Below are positions 36,696-44,254 of a DNA stretch of 60,770 nt, in pieces. Below the pieces are notes generated by a model. That model searched no databases. It was given only the letters and a program-made list of their open reading frames with translations, and was not told where the DNA came from. The first letter of the stretch is position 1; each line of letters starts with the position of its first letter. Source of the stretch: Chloroflexota bacterium (GTDB lineage Bacteria > Chloroflexota > Dormibacteria > Dormibacterales > Dormibacteraceae); the NCBI GenBank assembly GCA_005880695.1, contig VBGR01000049.1:1-60770 (forward strand), given 5' to 3'. The position numbers and the translations under genes were made by a program.

Positions 36696-38525
36696 ATGTG
36701 CGGAATCATCGGATACCTGGGAGACAAGCAGGCGGCGCCCATCCTCATGGATGGGCTCAAGCGCCTCGAGTACCGCGGCTACGACTCGGCCGGGGTCGCG
36801 GTCCTGGAGACGAGCATCCACTCCAGCCTGACCAAGAGCGAGCGCAAGGTGGACGACCTGATCGCCAAGATCAAGGCCAACGAGCCCACCGGCCACCTGG
36901 GCATCGGGCATACCCGCTGGGCGACGCACGGCAAGCCCACGATCGTCAACGCCCACCCGCACTCCGACTGCTACGCCCGGATCATGGTCGTCCACAACGG
37001 GATCATCGAGAACTTCGCCGAGCTCAAGGCGGAGCTCGAAGGCAAGGGCCATGAGTTCACCTCTGAGACCGACAGCGAGGTCATCCCGCACCTGGTCGAG
37101 GACCTCTACAAAGGCGACCTGGTGACGGCCGTGCGCCAGGCGCTGCAGAAGGTCCGGGGCGCCTACGCGGTCGCCCTCTACTCGCATGACGATCCGGAGC
37201 TGCTGATCGGCGCCCGACTCAACGCGCCCCTGGTGGTCGGGCTCGGCGAAAGCGAGTGGTTCGTCGCCTCCGACATCACGGCGATCATCCCTTACACCAA
37301 GCGAGTGCTCGTTCTCGGCGAGGGCGAGATGGTCGCCATCAGCCCAGTGGGCCCCGTGGTCTCGAGCCTGGACGGGGTCGCCGTCGACCCCAAGATCGTG
37401 CACGTGGACTGGGACGTGAGCCAGGCCCAGAAGGGTGGCTTCGACCATTTCATGCTGAAGGAGATCCAGGAGTCGCCGGAGGCCGCGGCCAACGTGCTCC
37501 GAGGACGGATCGGTGACGACGGAGCGGTGCACTTCAACGAGTTCGAAGCGAGCGACGCCGAGCTCGAGCGGATCCGCAACGTGAAGCTGCTCGGGATGGG
37601 CACTTCGCTGCACGCGGCGATGATCGGCGAGTACGTGATCGAGGACTGGGCGGGCATCCCGGCCAAGGCCGACGACGCCTCCGAGTTCCGCTACCGGCGG
37701 CCGCTGGTCGGCGAAGACACGCTGGCTGTCGTGATCACCCAGTCGGGCGAGACAGCCGACACCATCATGGGCATGCGCCAGGCGCTGGAGCGGGGCGCCC
37801 TTACCGTCGCCGTCACCAACGTGGTGGCCAGCAGCGCCGCCCGCGAGGCCCAGGGCGTGATCTACCTCCAGGCCGGCCCTGAGATCAGCGTCGCCTCGAC
37901 CAAGACCTTCATCTGCCACGTGATCAGCCAGTACCTGCTGGCCATGCGCCTGGCGGAGGTCCGCCACCGGCTGCCGCAGGAGCGCGTGGCCGAGCTGGTC
38001 GCGACGCTGCGCGGCCTACCCGAGGCGATCCGCAGCGTCCTCGCCCTCGAACCGAGGATCAAGGAGCTGGCGCAGAAGTACAGCCGCTACTCGAACTTCA
38101 TCTTCGTCGGCCGGGGCATCAATTACCCGGTCGCCCTGGAGGGAGCCCTGAAGCTGAAGGAGATCTCCTATGTGCACGCGGAGGGCACCTCCGGCGGCAC
38201 GCTCAAGCACGGCGCTATCGCGCTCCTCGACGAGCAGTTCCCGGTCGTCGCCATCTGCACCGAGTCGCCGGTCCGGGAGAAGATGGTCAGCAACGTCCAT
38301 GAGATGGCGGCTCGCGATGCTCCGGCGCTAGCCCTGGTGACCGAGGGCGACAGGTCGCTCGACGGGATTGCCGCCGACCTCCTTGTCATGCCACCCGCGG
38401 ACGAGCCGGCCTCGGCCATCCTCAACACGGTGGCGCTGCAGCTCTTCGCCTATCACGTCGCGGTTGCGCTGGGCACCGACGTCGACCAGCCGCGCAATCT
38501 GGCCAAGAGCGTCACGGTCGAGTAG
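36696..38525 (+). CDS. glmS: Glucosamine-fructose-6-phosphate aminotransferase
   Basis: 609 residues, full length. The N-terminal glutaminase starts with the catalytic Cys (MCGIIGYLG; Cys becomes N-terminal after Met removal). Two SIS domains follow (LGMGTSLHAAMIGEYV, TQSGETADTIMG, VASTKTFICH), ending AKSVTVE. It makes GlcN-6-P for peptidoglycan. Close to cdaAR as in Firmicutes, but without glmM. No glmS ribozyme is recognisable in the short upstream region. Confidence 0.96.
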   Translation: MCGIIGYLGDKQAAPILMDGLKRLEYRGYDSAGVAVLETSIHSSLTKSERKVDDLIAKIKANEPTGHLGIGHTRWATHGKPTIVNAHPHSDCYARIMVVHNGIIENFAELKAELEGKGHEFTSETDSEVIPHLVEDLYKGDLVTAVRQALQKVRGAYAVALYSHDDPELLIGARLNAPLVVGLGESEWFVASDITAIIPYTKRVLVLGEGEMVAISPVGPVVSSLDGVAVDPKIVHVDWDVSQAQKGGFDHFMLKEIQESPEAAANVLRGRIGDDGAVHFNEFEASDAELERIRNVKLLGMGTSLHAAMIGEYVIEDWAGIPAKADDASEFRYRRPLVGEDTLAVVITQSGETADTIMGMRQALERGALTVAVTNVVASSAAREAQGVIYLQAGPEISVASTKTFICHVISQYLLAMRLAEVRHRLPQERVAELVATLRGLPEAIRSVLALEPRIKELAQKYSRYSNFIFVGRGINYPVALEGALKLKEISYVHAEGTSGGTLKHGAIALLDEQFPVVAICTESPVREKMVSNVHEMAARDAPALALVTEGDRSLDGIAADLLVMPPADEPASAILNTVALQLFAYHVAVALGTDVDQPRNLAKSVTVE

Positions 38526-38574
38526 CGGGCCGCCTAGGCGCTCCTTCCGGCTCCGTAGACGGCACAATTCGGGC

Positions 38575-39810
38575 GTGCGTAAGGTCGGGATCGACGCCGT
38601 CGCAGTGGAGCGGCTGGCGCTGGCCGCCAGCCGGTCGGGCCGCCGCTTCCTGCTGAAGAGCTACACGCCGGCTGAGCTCGACTACTGCGCCGGCCGCGCG
38701 GAGCGGCTGGCGGGGCGCTGGGCGGCCAAAGAAGCCGTCATCAAGTGCTTCGACGGAACCGGGATCTGCTACCCGCGGCGCCGGATCGAAGTCCTGCCCG
38801 GGCCGAACGGCGCCCCTGCGGTGACCCTGCTGGGCGGTGATCACCCGGCGACCATCGAGGTGAGCATCACCCATCACGGTGGCCTGGCCGTGGCGGCCGC
38901 CACGCTCGAGATGCCAAAGCAGGCGGAGCGCCTGGAGAAGCCACCGGCGGGCGTGCGGCTGCCCGACCGCCCTCTGGACGCGAACAAGGGCACCTTCGGC
39001 ACCTCAGTCGTGCTGGCCGGCAGCCGGGGGCTGACGGGCGCCGCCTACCTTTCGTCGATGGCTGCCGCCCGGACCGGCTCGGGCCTGGTCCGGCTGCTGG
39101 TGGCGGAGGGGATCTACCCGATCCTGGCGGCCAAGTGCGTGGAGGTGATGGCCACGCCGGTGCCGGAGGTGGCTCCGGGCGCCGTCGGCCACGCCCACCA
39201 CGAGGCGGTCGCCCGGCACTTCGAGGGCGCCGGTGCGGGCCTGGTCGGCCCTGGGCTCGGCCGGGACCATTCGACCTGGCGCTTGGCGACCGAGCTGGCC
39301 CAGGAGCTGCGCTGCCCGCTGGTCGTCGACGCGGATGGGCTGAACGCGCTTGCCGACAACCAGCGGGCGCTGCGCAAGCTTGGCCGGGACCGTGTCCTGA
39401 CGCCGCATCCCGGCGAGATGGGCCGCCTCGCCGGCAAGCCCGTCAAGGAGGTCCAGGCCGACCGCGCCGGGCTCGCCAGGCGGAAGGCCGAGGAGTGGGG
39501 GGCGGTGGTGGTGCTGAAGGGGGCCCGGACGGTGGTCGCGGCTCCTGACGGGCGGGTCTCGGAAGACTCCCACCAGGTTCCGGCGCTGGCAACCGGCGGA
39601 ACGGGAGATGTGCTCGGCGGCATGATCTGCGCCCTCCTGGCCCAGGGCCTCGACCCGTATACCGCCGCCGTTACCGGCGTCTACGTCCACGCCGAAGCCG
39701 GGCGCCGGATCTCGCAGCGGATCGGCGACGCCGGACTGCTCGCCTCCGACCTCCTGGACGAGATCCCGATCGTTCTCAAGCTGCTGCGAGCGGGGAGGGC
39801 GGCGCCGTAG
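38575..39810 (+). CDS. AcpS-NnrD fusion: holo-ACP synthase plus NAD(P)HX dehydratase
   Basis: 411 residues with two enzyme domains in one frame. Residues 1-115 are holo-ACP synthase (VGIDAVAVERL, then LAGRWAAKEAVIKCF, the Mg/CoA site). From about residue 135 there is an ADP-dependent NAD(P)HX dehydratase: GTFGTSVVLAGSRGLTGAA, LTPHPGEMGRL, VLKGARTVVAAPDG and ALATGGTGDVLGG. The epimerase partner NnrE is absent. GTG 38575 gives the AcpS N terminus. It is followed by alr, as acpS and nnr often are in Gram-positives. Confidence 0.88.
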   Translation: MRKVGIDAVAVERLALAASRSGRRFLLKSYTPAELDYCAGRAERLAGRWAAKEAVIKCFDGTGICYPRRRIEVLPGPNGAPAVTLLGGDHPATIEVSITHHGGLAVAAATLEMPKQAERLEKPPAGVRLPDRPLDANKGTFGTSVVLAGSRGLTGAAYLSSMAAARTGSGLVRLLVAEGIYPILAAKCVEVMATPVPEVAPGAVGHAHHEAVARHFEGAGAGLVGPGLGRDHSTWRLATELAQELRCPLVVDADGLNALADNQRALRKLGRDRVLTPHPGEMGRLAGKPVKEVQADRAGLARRKAEEWGAVVVLKGARTVVAAPDGRVSEDSHQVPALATGGTGDVLGGMICALLAQGLDPYTAAVTGVYVHAEAGRRISQRIGDAGLLASDLLDEIPIVLKLLRAGRAAP

Positions 39811-40886
39811 ACGACCTTCAGCGCTGGGCCGAGGTCGACCTCGGTGCCATCGCCGACAACGTGCGAACTGTCCTGGGGCTGCTGCCGTCCGGGGTCAAGC
39901 TCTTCGCGGTGGTCAAAGCCGGCGGCTACGGCCATGGCGCCAGGCCGGCCGCGACGGCCGCTCTCGCCGCCGGGGCTTATGGCCTGGGCGTCGCCACCGT
40001 CGCGGAGGCGATCGAGGTCCGCGACCTCTGCCCGCACGACCGCATCCTCGTGATGGGGGGCCTGCTCCCGCAGGAGGCGCCCGCGGCGGTCGAGTCCGGC
40101 GCCGCGCTGACCGTTTCCTCGCTCAGCCTTGCCCTCGCCCTCGAGCGCGCCGCCGACCGGCATCGCGTCCAGGTCCACTTGAAGATCGACACCGGGATGG
40201 GACGGTTCGGATGCCCGCCGGAGGACGCTCCCGAGATCGCGGGCTTTATCGCCGCCTCCAAACACCTCGAGCTGGCGGGCACTTGCAGCCATTTCTCGTC
40301 GTCGGACTCGGACCGCCGCTACACGAAGGTCCAACTCCAGCGCTTCCTCGCGGCTGCTCAAAGCCTCGGCGTCGACCCTGGCCTTCGCCATATCGCCAAC
40401 TCCGGCGGTGCCCTACTGCACCCCGAGGCGGCGCTGGACGCGGTCAGGGTCGGCATCGCCCTCTACGGCTGCGAGGACGCCCGCGTGCGGCCCGTTCTGA
40501 GCCTGCGGGCCCGGATCGCCCACCTGAAGACCGTCGCGCCCGGCGAGACGGTCGGCTACGGGCGGACCTGGGCAGCCGACCGCCATACCGAGATCGCCAC
40601 GGTCACGATGGGCTACGCCGACGGAGTCCACCGCGCCCGCTCCGGGCACGGTTGGGCGCTCGTGCGGGGACGCCGCGCCCCGCTCGTCGGGATGGTGAGC
40701 ATGGACTCCTTCACGCTCGACGTCACGGCCGTTCCGGGCGTCCAGGTGGGTGACATGGTCACCCTGGTCGGGCGCGACGGCGAAGGCCGGATCCTGGCCG
40801 AGGAGGTCGCGGCCTGGTCAGGGACCGTCAGCTACGAGGTCCTGACCTCGATCGGGAACCGGGTCGTCCGCATCCACAGGGACTAA
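39807..40886 (+). CDS. alr: Alanine racemase with no canonical start codon
   Basis: About 359 residues of a PLP fold-type III racemase. The barrel start RWAEVDLGAIADNVRTVL (from 39822) is family-conserved, yet the first ATG/GTG/TTG in frame is GTG 39861, inside it. GTA 39807 overlaps the nnrD stop (GTAG) 7 nt after GGGGAGGG and is the best-placed start. The PLP-lysine motif is VVKAGGYGHG instead of the usual KANAYGHG. GYADGVHRA, SMDSFTLDVT and the C-terminal domain are normal. Supplies D-Ala for peptidoglycan. Confidence 0.9.
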   Translation, partial: VDDLQRWAEVDLGAIADNVRTVLGLLPSGVKLFAVVKAGGYGHGARPAATAALAAGAYGLGVATVAEAIEVRDLCPHDRILVMGGLLPQEAPAAVESGAALTVSSLSLALALERAADRHRVQVHLKIDTGMGRFGCPPEDAPEIAGFIAASKHLELAGTCSHFSSSDSDRRYTKVQLQRFLAAAQSLGVDPGLRHIANSGGALLHPEAALDAVRVGIALYGCEDARVRPVLSLRARIAHLKTVAPGETVGYGRTWAADRHTEIATVTMGYADGVHRARSGHGWALVRGRRAPLVGMVSMDSFTLDVTAVPGVQVGDMVTLVGRDGEGRILAEEVAAWSGTVSYEVLTSIGNRVVRIHRD

Positions 40887-40918
40887 TCGCCGGCCGGACC
40901 GGGTTATCCACAAGCGTT

Positions 40919-41533
40919 ATGGCGGTGGCCGCTTACGCGCAAATAGACTGGATGCCCATGACCACGGTCCCGGATGGACAGGACGCATTCGCTGCGGAAG
41001 CGATCACGCACCTCGACGCGCTCTATCGCGGCGCGCTCCGCCTGACGCGCGACCCGGACCAGGCCCAGGACCTGGTGCAGGACGCTTACGCGCGGGCGCT
41101 CCGTTACCAGCACAGCTACCAGGCGGGCACGAACATGAAGGCCTGGCTTTTCGCGATCATGCGCAACCTCTTCTGGGACCGCTTCCAGAAGGGCCGGCCT
41201 CCGGCGCTCAGCATCGAGGACGTGGGCGAGTTCAGCCTCTACGACCGGATGCGCGACGGTGTTACCGAAGAGGGACCGGAGGACACCGTGCTGGACCGGA
41301 TCGCGGCTGGCGAGGTGGTCGAGGCCATCGAGAAGCTGAGCCCGCTGCACCGGGAGGTGGTGCTCCTGGTCGACGTCGAGGGTTTCGCCTACAAGGACGC
41401 CGCCCAGATCCTCGGCGTGCCGATCGGGACTGTCATGTCGCGGCTGCATCGAGCCCGCCAACATCTTCAGAAGTCGCTCTACGATTACGCGGTTGAGTCG
41501 GGGATCGTCCCCGGCATGGGGAGGTCGGCTTAG
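40919..41533 (+). CDS. sigR: SigR-like ECF sigma factor
   Basis: 204 residues if started at ATG 40919; ATG 40958 (TTVPDGQDAFAAEAI) is an equally plausible start. Region 2 has LTRDPDQAQDLVQDAYARAL and region 4 has LSPLHREVVLLVDVEGFAYKDAAQILGVPIGTVMSRLHRARQHL. It is followed 4 nt later by a zinc anti-sigma gene with an RsrA-like VKxSC motif, so it is likely a disulfide-stress sigma factor. The ATG region carries TAGACT at 40944, a possible -10. Confidence 0.88.
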   Translation: MAVAAYAQIDWMPMTTVPDGQDAFAAEAITHLDALYRGALRLTRDPDQAQDLVQDAYARALRYQHSYQAGTNMKAWLFAIMRNLFWDRFQKGRPPALSIEDVGEFSLYDRMRDGVTEEGPEDTVLDRIAAGEVVEAIEKLSPLHREVVLLVDVEGFAYKDAAQILGVPIGTVMSRLHRARQHLQKSLYDYAVESGIVPGMGRSA

Positions 41534-41537
41534 TCCG

Positions 41538-41756
41538 ATGGAATGTGACGATTGCGTCCGCCGGCTGGATCAGCTCATCGATCGCGAGCTGAGCGGTCTC
41601 GAGCTGGAGGAGGTCCAGCACCACCTCGATGGCTGCGGTGACTGCACCAAGCGCTACAAGTTCGAAGAGGGCTTGAAGCGGCTGGTCAAGGTCTCCTGCG
41701 AGCAGGGCCACGCCCCCGCCGAGCTGCGCGAGCGGCTCCGCCAGATCCTTCGCTAG
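41538..41756 (+). CDS. rsrA: Zinc-binding redox anti-sigma factor, RsrA-like
   Basis: 72 residues. The ZAS motif HHLDGCGDC (HxxxCxxC) follows an N-terminal CDDC, and the conserved RLVKVSC near residue 53 is a feature of RsrA. In that family thiol oxidation releases zinc and frees the sigma factor. ATG 41538 gives the family start; the frame is open further upstream within sigR. A perfect 10-bp hairpin follows the stop. Confidence 0.85.
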   Translation: MECDDCVRRLDQLIDRELSGLELEEVQHHLDGCGDCTKRYKFEEGLKRLVKVSCEQGHAPAELRERLRQILR

Positions 41757-41759
41757 CCC

Positions 41760-41803
41760 AGCAGGGCACCTAGGGCCCTGGAATCCCTCTTCAGTGCCCT
41801 GCT
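41760..41803 (+). terminator. Hairpin after rsrA
   Basis: AGCAGGGCAC (41760-41769) pairs perfectly with GTGCCCTGCT (41794-41803), followed by AAAAG. The 24-nt loop is large and contains a smaller AGGGCCCT palindrome. Probably ends the sigR-rsrA transcript; not a classical U-tract terminator. Confidence 0.5.
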
Positions 41804-41909
41804 AAAAGCCCTAAGCATCCATTAAGGGTCGGGGTGTAACCCTGAAGTAGCCCGCCTGCGTATATGCGTAGTAGTAGGGCCATTCGCTTCACAGGGGGAC
41901 ACTTCCGAG

Positions 41910-42251
41910 TTGATCGACAGCGCCAACCGCGCGATCTGGGCGGCCTTCACCCGAGCCCGGCGCCGCCGGGCTGCGACGGAGCGCTATCCGGCGCTCATCC
42001 AGGCCATCGACGAGCTGCTCTTCGAGCTCGAGGAGCTGAACCTGCACGGAATCCAGCATGTGCCGACGCGCTTGCGCGAGCGATCGGCGCGGGTGCTGGA
42101 TCTGGTGCCGACGGAAGACCCGGAGCAGATCCGGATCCGGTATCGGGTCATCGCGATGATGGACACGCTGTTCCGAGCCCAGGAGCTGGTGTTCCGGGCC
42201 AAGGACCCATCGCGCCCCGCCTACGAGGGTGAAGAAGACCTAACCGCTTAA
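41910..42251 (+). CDS. Conserved-looking protein of unknown function
   Basis: 113 residues, predicted all-helical and charged (FTRARRRRAATERYPALIQA, IDELLFELEELNLHGIQHV, TRLRERSARVLDLV). No signal, membrane segment or cysteine. TTG start with AGGGGG 12 nt upstream. I do not recognise the family. It lies between rsrA and a tandem repeat array; the TATATG at about 41860 may be its promoter. Confidence 0.55.
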   Translation: MIDSANRAIWAAFTRARRRRAATERYPALIQAIDELLFELEELNLHGIQHVPTRLRERSARVLDLVPTEDPEQIRIRYRVIAMMDTLFRAQELVFRAKDPSRPAYEGEEDLTA

Positions 42252-42286
42252 CTCCATCGCCTGACTTGCTGCCTGATCAGGGCCGC

Positions 42287-42630
42287 CCTTTCTTTTTTAT
42301 TTGGAGCGGCGCACTCGCGCCGCCTGCCGCGCGCTGCGGCGCGCGAGTCTATAAGGAAGGGCCTTTACGTTCTAAACCGGGACCAACGCCACAAGCTCGT
42401 GCGCGCGGCCGTGATTTCCTTTTATTCGGAGCGGCGCAGGCGCGCCGCCTGCCGCGCGCTGCGGCGCGCGAGTCTATAAGGAAGGGCCTTTACGTTCTGA
42501 ACCGGGACCAACGCCACAAGCTCGTGCGCGCGGCCGTGATTTCCTTTATTTGGAGCGGCGCAGGCGCGCCGCCTGCCGCGCGCTGCGGCGCGCGAGTCTA
42601 TAAGGAAGGGCCTTTACGTTCTAAACCGGG
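42287..42630 (+). repeat. Tandem array of a two-stem structured repeat, three copies
   Basis: Units start with GAGCGGCGCA at 42304, 42429 and 42553 (periods 125 and 124; the third unit is cut short). Each has stem 1 GCGGCGC-ACTC or AGGC-GCGCCGC, linker CTGC, stem 2 CGCGCGC-TGCG-GCGCGCG, then GGAAGGGCCTTTACGTTCT and GGGACCAACG. A T-rich run (CTTTCTTTTTTATTTGG or shorter) precedes each stem 1. Open frames here are repeat translation, not genes. Confidence 0.9.
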
Positions 42631-42700
42631 TCCCACGCATCACGCATCACGCTCATAGCGCTCCCGGTTACTTCGCGCGTCCAAGCGCGTTTCGTCACGC
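42631..42700 (+). other. Spacer with CACGCATCA repeats before the DUF4349 gene
   Basis: CACGCAT occurs three times in 75 bp. The last copy runs into the start codon as CACGCATGATGCG, a palindrome around the ATG at 42701, resembling the CGCATC/GATGCG stems at 7105 and 16855. No gene fits here. Confidence 0.4.
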
Positions 42701-43570
42701 ATGATGCGCAAACCAAAGCTCCTCCGACTTCTCTTCGCCGCAGGCGCGGCAATCTTCGTCGTGGCTTGTGCCGGCGCCGCAACCGGCGCCGGCCATTCCT
42801 CCTCCAGCACCGGCACGACCTCGGGCAGCGGCTACAGCGGCAAGGCAACGACCGGGCAGGCGGCGACCTCCCTCACGACCCAGAACGCGATCACGCCGGT
42901 CCCTGGCGAAGGCCCGAAGGTGATCCGCACCGCCAACCTCAGCCTCGAGGTCCGCAACGGGACCTTCGACTCCGCCTACGACAACCTCGTCAACACGATG
43001 CTGGACCTGAAGGGCTACGTCTCCGGGACCGACGCCCAGGCTGACACCGGGGCGCTGCGCAGCGGCACGCTGACCTTCCAGGTGCCCGAGGCCAGCTTCC
43101 AGGAGGCCCTAACCCGCATTCGCAAGCTCGGCACTGTCAAGCAGATCCACGTCGGCGGCCAGGACGTGAGCCTCCAGTACGTCGACCTGCAGGCTCGCCT
43201 TGACAACGCCAAGGCGCAGCGCGACCAGATGCTGACCCTCCTCCAGCAGGCGCACTCGATCCAGGACATCATCGCGGTCCAGACGCAGATCACTCAGATC
43301 TCGCTCCAGATCGAGCAGCTCCAGGGCCAGATCAACTACTTCGACCACGCCACCGCGTTTTCGAGCATCAGCGTCGACCTCCGAGAGGCCGCGGTCACCG
43401 CTGCCGCTCCCGACACCTGGGGCTTCCGCGACGCCGCCTCAGCCGCGCTCCACGGGTTCGTCTACGACATCGACTACTTCCTGGTCGGGCTCGGCTACGC
43501 GGCCCCGTTCCTGATCCTGCTGGCCTTCGGTTACCTGGCCTGGAGGTGGCGCCGCCACTTAGCGCTCTAG
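42701..43570 (+). CDS. DUF4349 lipoprotein
   Basis: 289 residues. Lipoprotein signal with a Cys at residue 23 (AAIFVVACAGA), a Ser/Thr/Gly linker, then the DUF4349 body (VIRTANLSLEVRNGTFDSAY, GYVSGTDAQADTGALRSGTLTFQVP, LQARLDNAKAQRDQML). A coiled coil (about 150-220) and one C-terminal membrane helix ending WRWRRHLAL follow. Function unknown in the family. Start ATG 42701 or 42704. Confidence 0.82.
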   Translation: MMRKPKLLRLLFAAGAAIFVVACAGAATGAGHSSSSTGTTSGSGYSGKATTGQAATSLTTQNAITPVPGEGPKVIRTANLSLEVRNGTFDSAYDNLVNTMLDLKGYVSGTDAQADTGALRSGTLTFQVPEASFQEALTRIRKLGTVKQIHVGGQDVSLQYVDLQARLDNAKAQRDQMLTLLQQAHSIQDIIAVQTQITQISLQIEQLQGQINYFDHATAFSSISVDLREAAVTAAAPDTWGFRDAASAALHGFVYDIDYFLVGLGYAAPFLILLAFGYLAWRWRRHLAL

Positions 43571-43583
43571 GGGCGCTTGCCTC

Positions 43584-43620
43584 CCTCCCCCCGCTCCGGG
43601 GGGAGGATGTGGTGGGGGGT
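43584..43620 (+). repeat. C-rich hairpin / G-tail repeat before thiE
   Basis: Stem CCTCCCCCC / GGGGGGAGG (43584-43592, 43598-43606) with loop GCTCC, then ATGTGGTGGGGGGTT. Preceded by GGCGCTTGCCTCCCT as in the copies at 6389 and 33784. Confidence 0.8.
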
Positions 43621-43626
43621 TCGCTG

Positions 43627-43632
43627 TAACTT
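43627..43632 (+). promoter_or_regulatory. -10 element (TAACTT) 7 nt before thiE
   Basis: TAACTT, seven nucleotides, then the GTG of thiE. No Shine-Dalgarno is seen before the GTG. It fits a leaderless transcript starting at the gene and supports 43640 as start. Confidence 0.45.
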
Positions 43633-43639
43633 AGCCACG

Positions 43640-44254
43640 GTGCTCGACGGAGTTCGCCTCTACGCCATCACACCTGATGAGGACCCGGACCGCATCGCGG
43701 ACCTGGTCGGCGCCGTCCTCGAGGGCGGCGCCGGCTGCGTCCAGCTCCGCCAGAAGCTGCTCGGCCGGGCCGAGCTGCTTGAACTGGCCAAGCGGCTGGC
43801 GCCTATGGTGCGCACCGCGGGAGCGGCCTTCATCGTCAACGACCACCTCGACATCGCGCTCCTGGCCGCCGCTGATGGCGTCCACCTGGGACCCGACGAC
43901 CTCTCGATCGAAGCCGCACGGCGAGTCGCCGGGGAGGGATTTCTGATCGGAGCGTCGGCTTCGACGCCGGAGGCGGCCCGCCGAGCCGTCGCAGAGGGCG
44001 CCGACTACCTCGGCTCAGGCCCCGCATTCGAAACTCCGCTCAAACCCGAGAAAGAGGTGATCGGCCCAGCCGGCGTCGCCGCGGTCTCCGCGGCAGTGGA
44101 GGTGCCGGTCTTCGCCGTCGGCGGCGTCACTGCCGGCAACGCCGGCGAGCTCGTCGCCGCCGGGGTTCGTCGGGCCTGCGTCATCCGGGGACTGGCCGGC
44201 TCACCAGACCCGGCGCAAGCCGCGCGAGATCTGCTCCGTGTACTTGCTTCTTGA
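43640..44254 (+). CDS. thiE: Thiamine-phosphate synthase
   Basis: 204 residues of a TIM-barrel enzyme. QLRQKLLGRAELLE, FIVNDHLDIALLAAADGVHLGPDDL, IGASASTPEAARRA, YLGSGPAFETPLKP and FAVGGVTAGNA follow the ThiE order. It joins HMP-PP and thiazole phosphate to thiamine phosphate. GTG 43640 is chosen because the open frame back to 43577 only translates the hairpin repeat. Coupled to thiL. Confidence 0.88.
   Translation: MLDGVRLYAITPDEDPDRIADLVGAVLEGGAGCVQLRQKLLGRAELLELAKRLAPMVRTAGAAFIVNDHLDIALLAAADGVHLGPDDLSIEAARRVAGEGFLIGASASTPEAARRAVAEGADYLGSGPAFETPLKPEKEVIGPAGVAAVSAAVEVPVFAVGGVTAGNAGELVAAGVRRACVIRGLAGSPDPAQAARDLLRVLAS

Noticed and set aside
40904..40912. Perfect DnaA box TTATCCACA before sigR
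   Set aside because: Only one box, no AT-rich unwinding region and no dnaA/dnaN nearby; not an origin. Could be chance or minor regulation.
42287..42630. CRISPR array
   Set aside because: Units are ~125 bp and conserved throughout, without unique spacers; no cas genes.
42266..42658. 130-residue open frame with internal repeats
   Set aside because: It is the translation of the tandem structured repeat; the periodicity is 124-125 bp with no codon bias.
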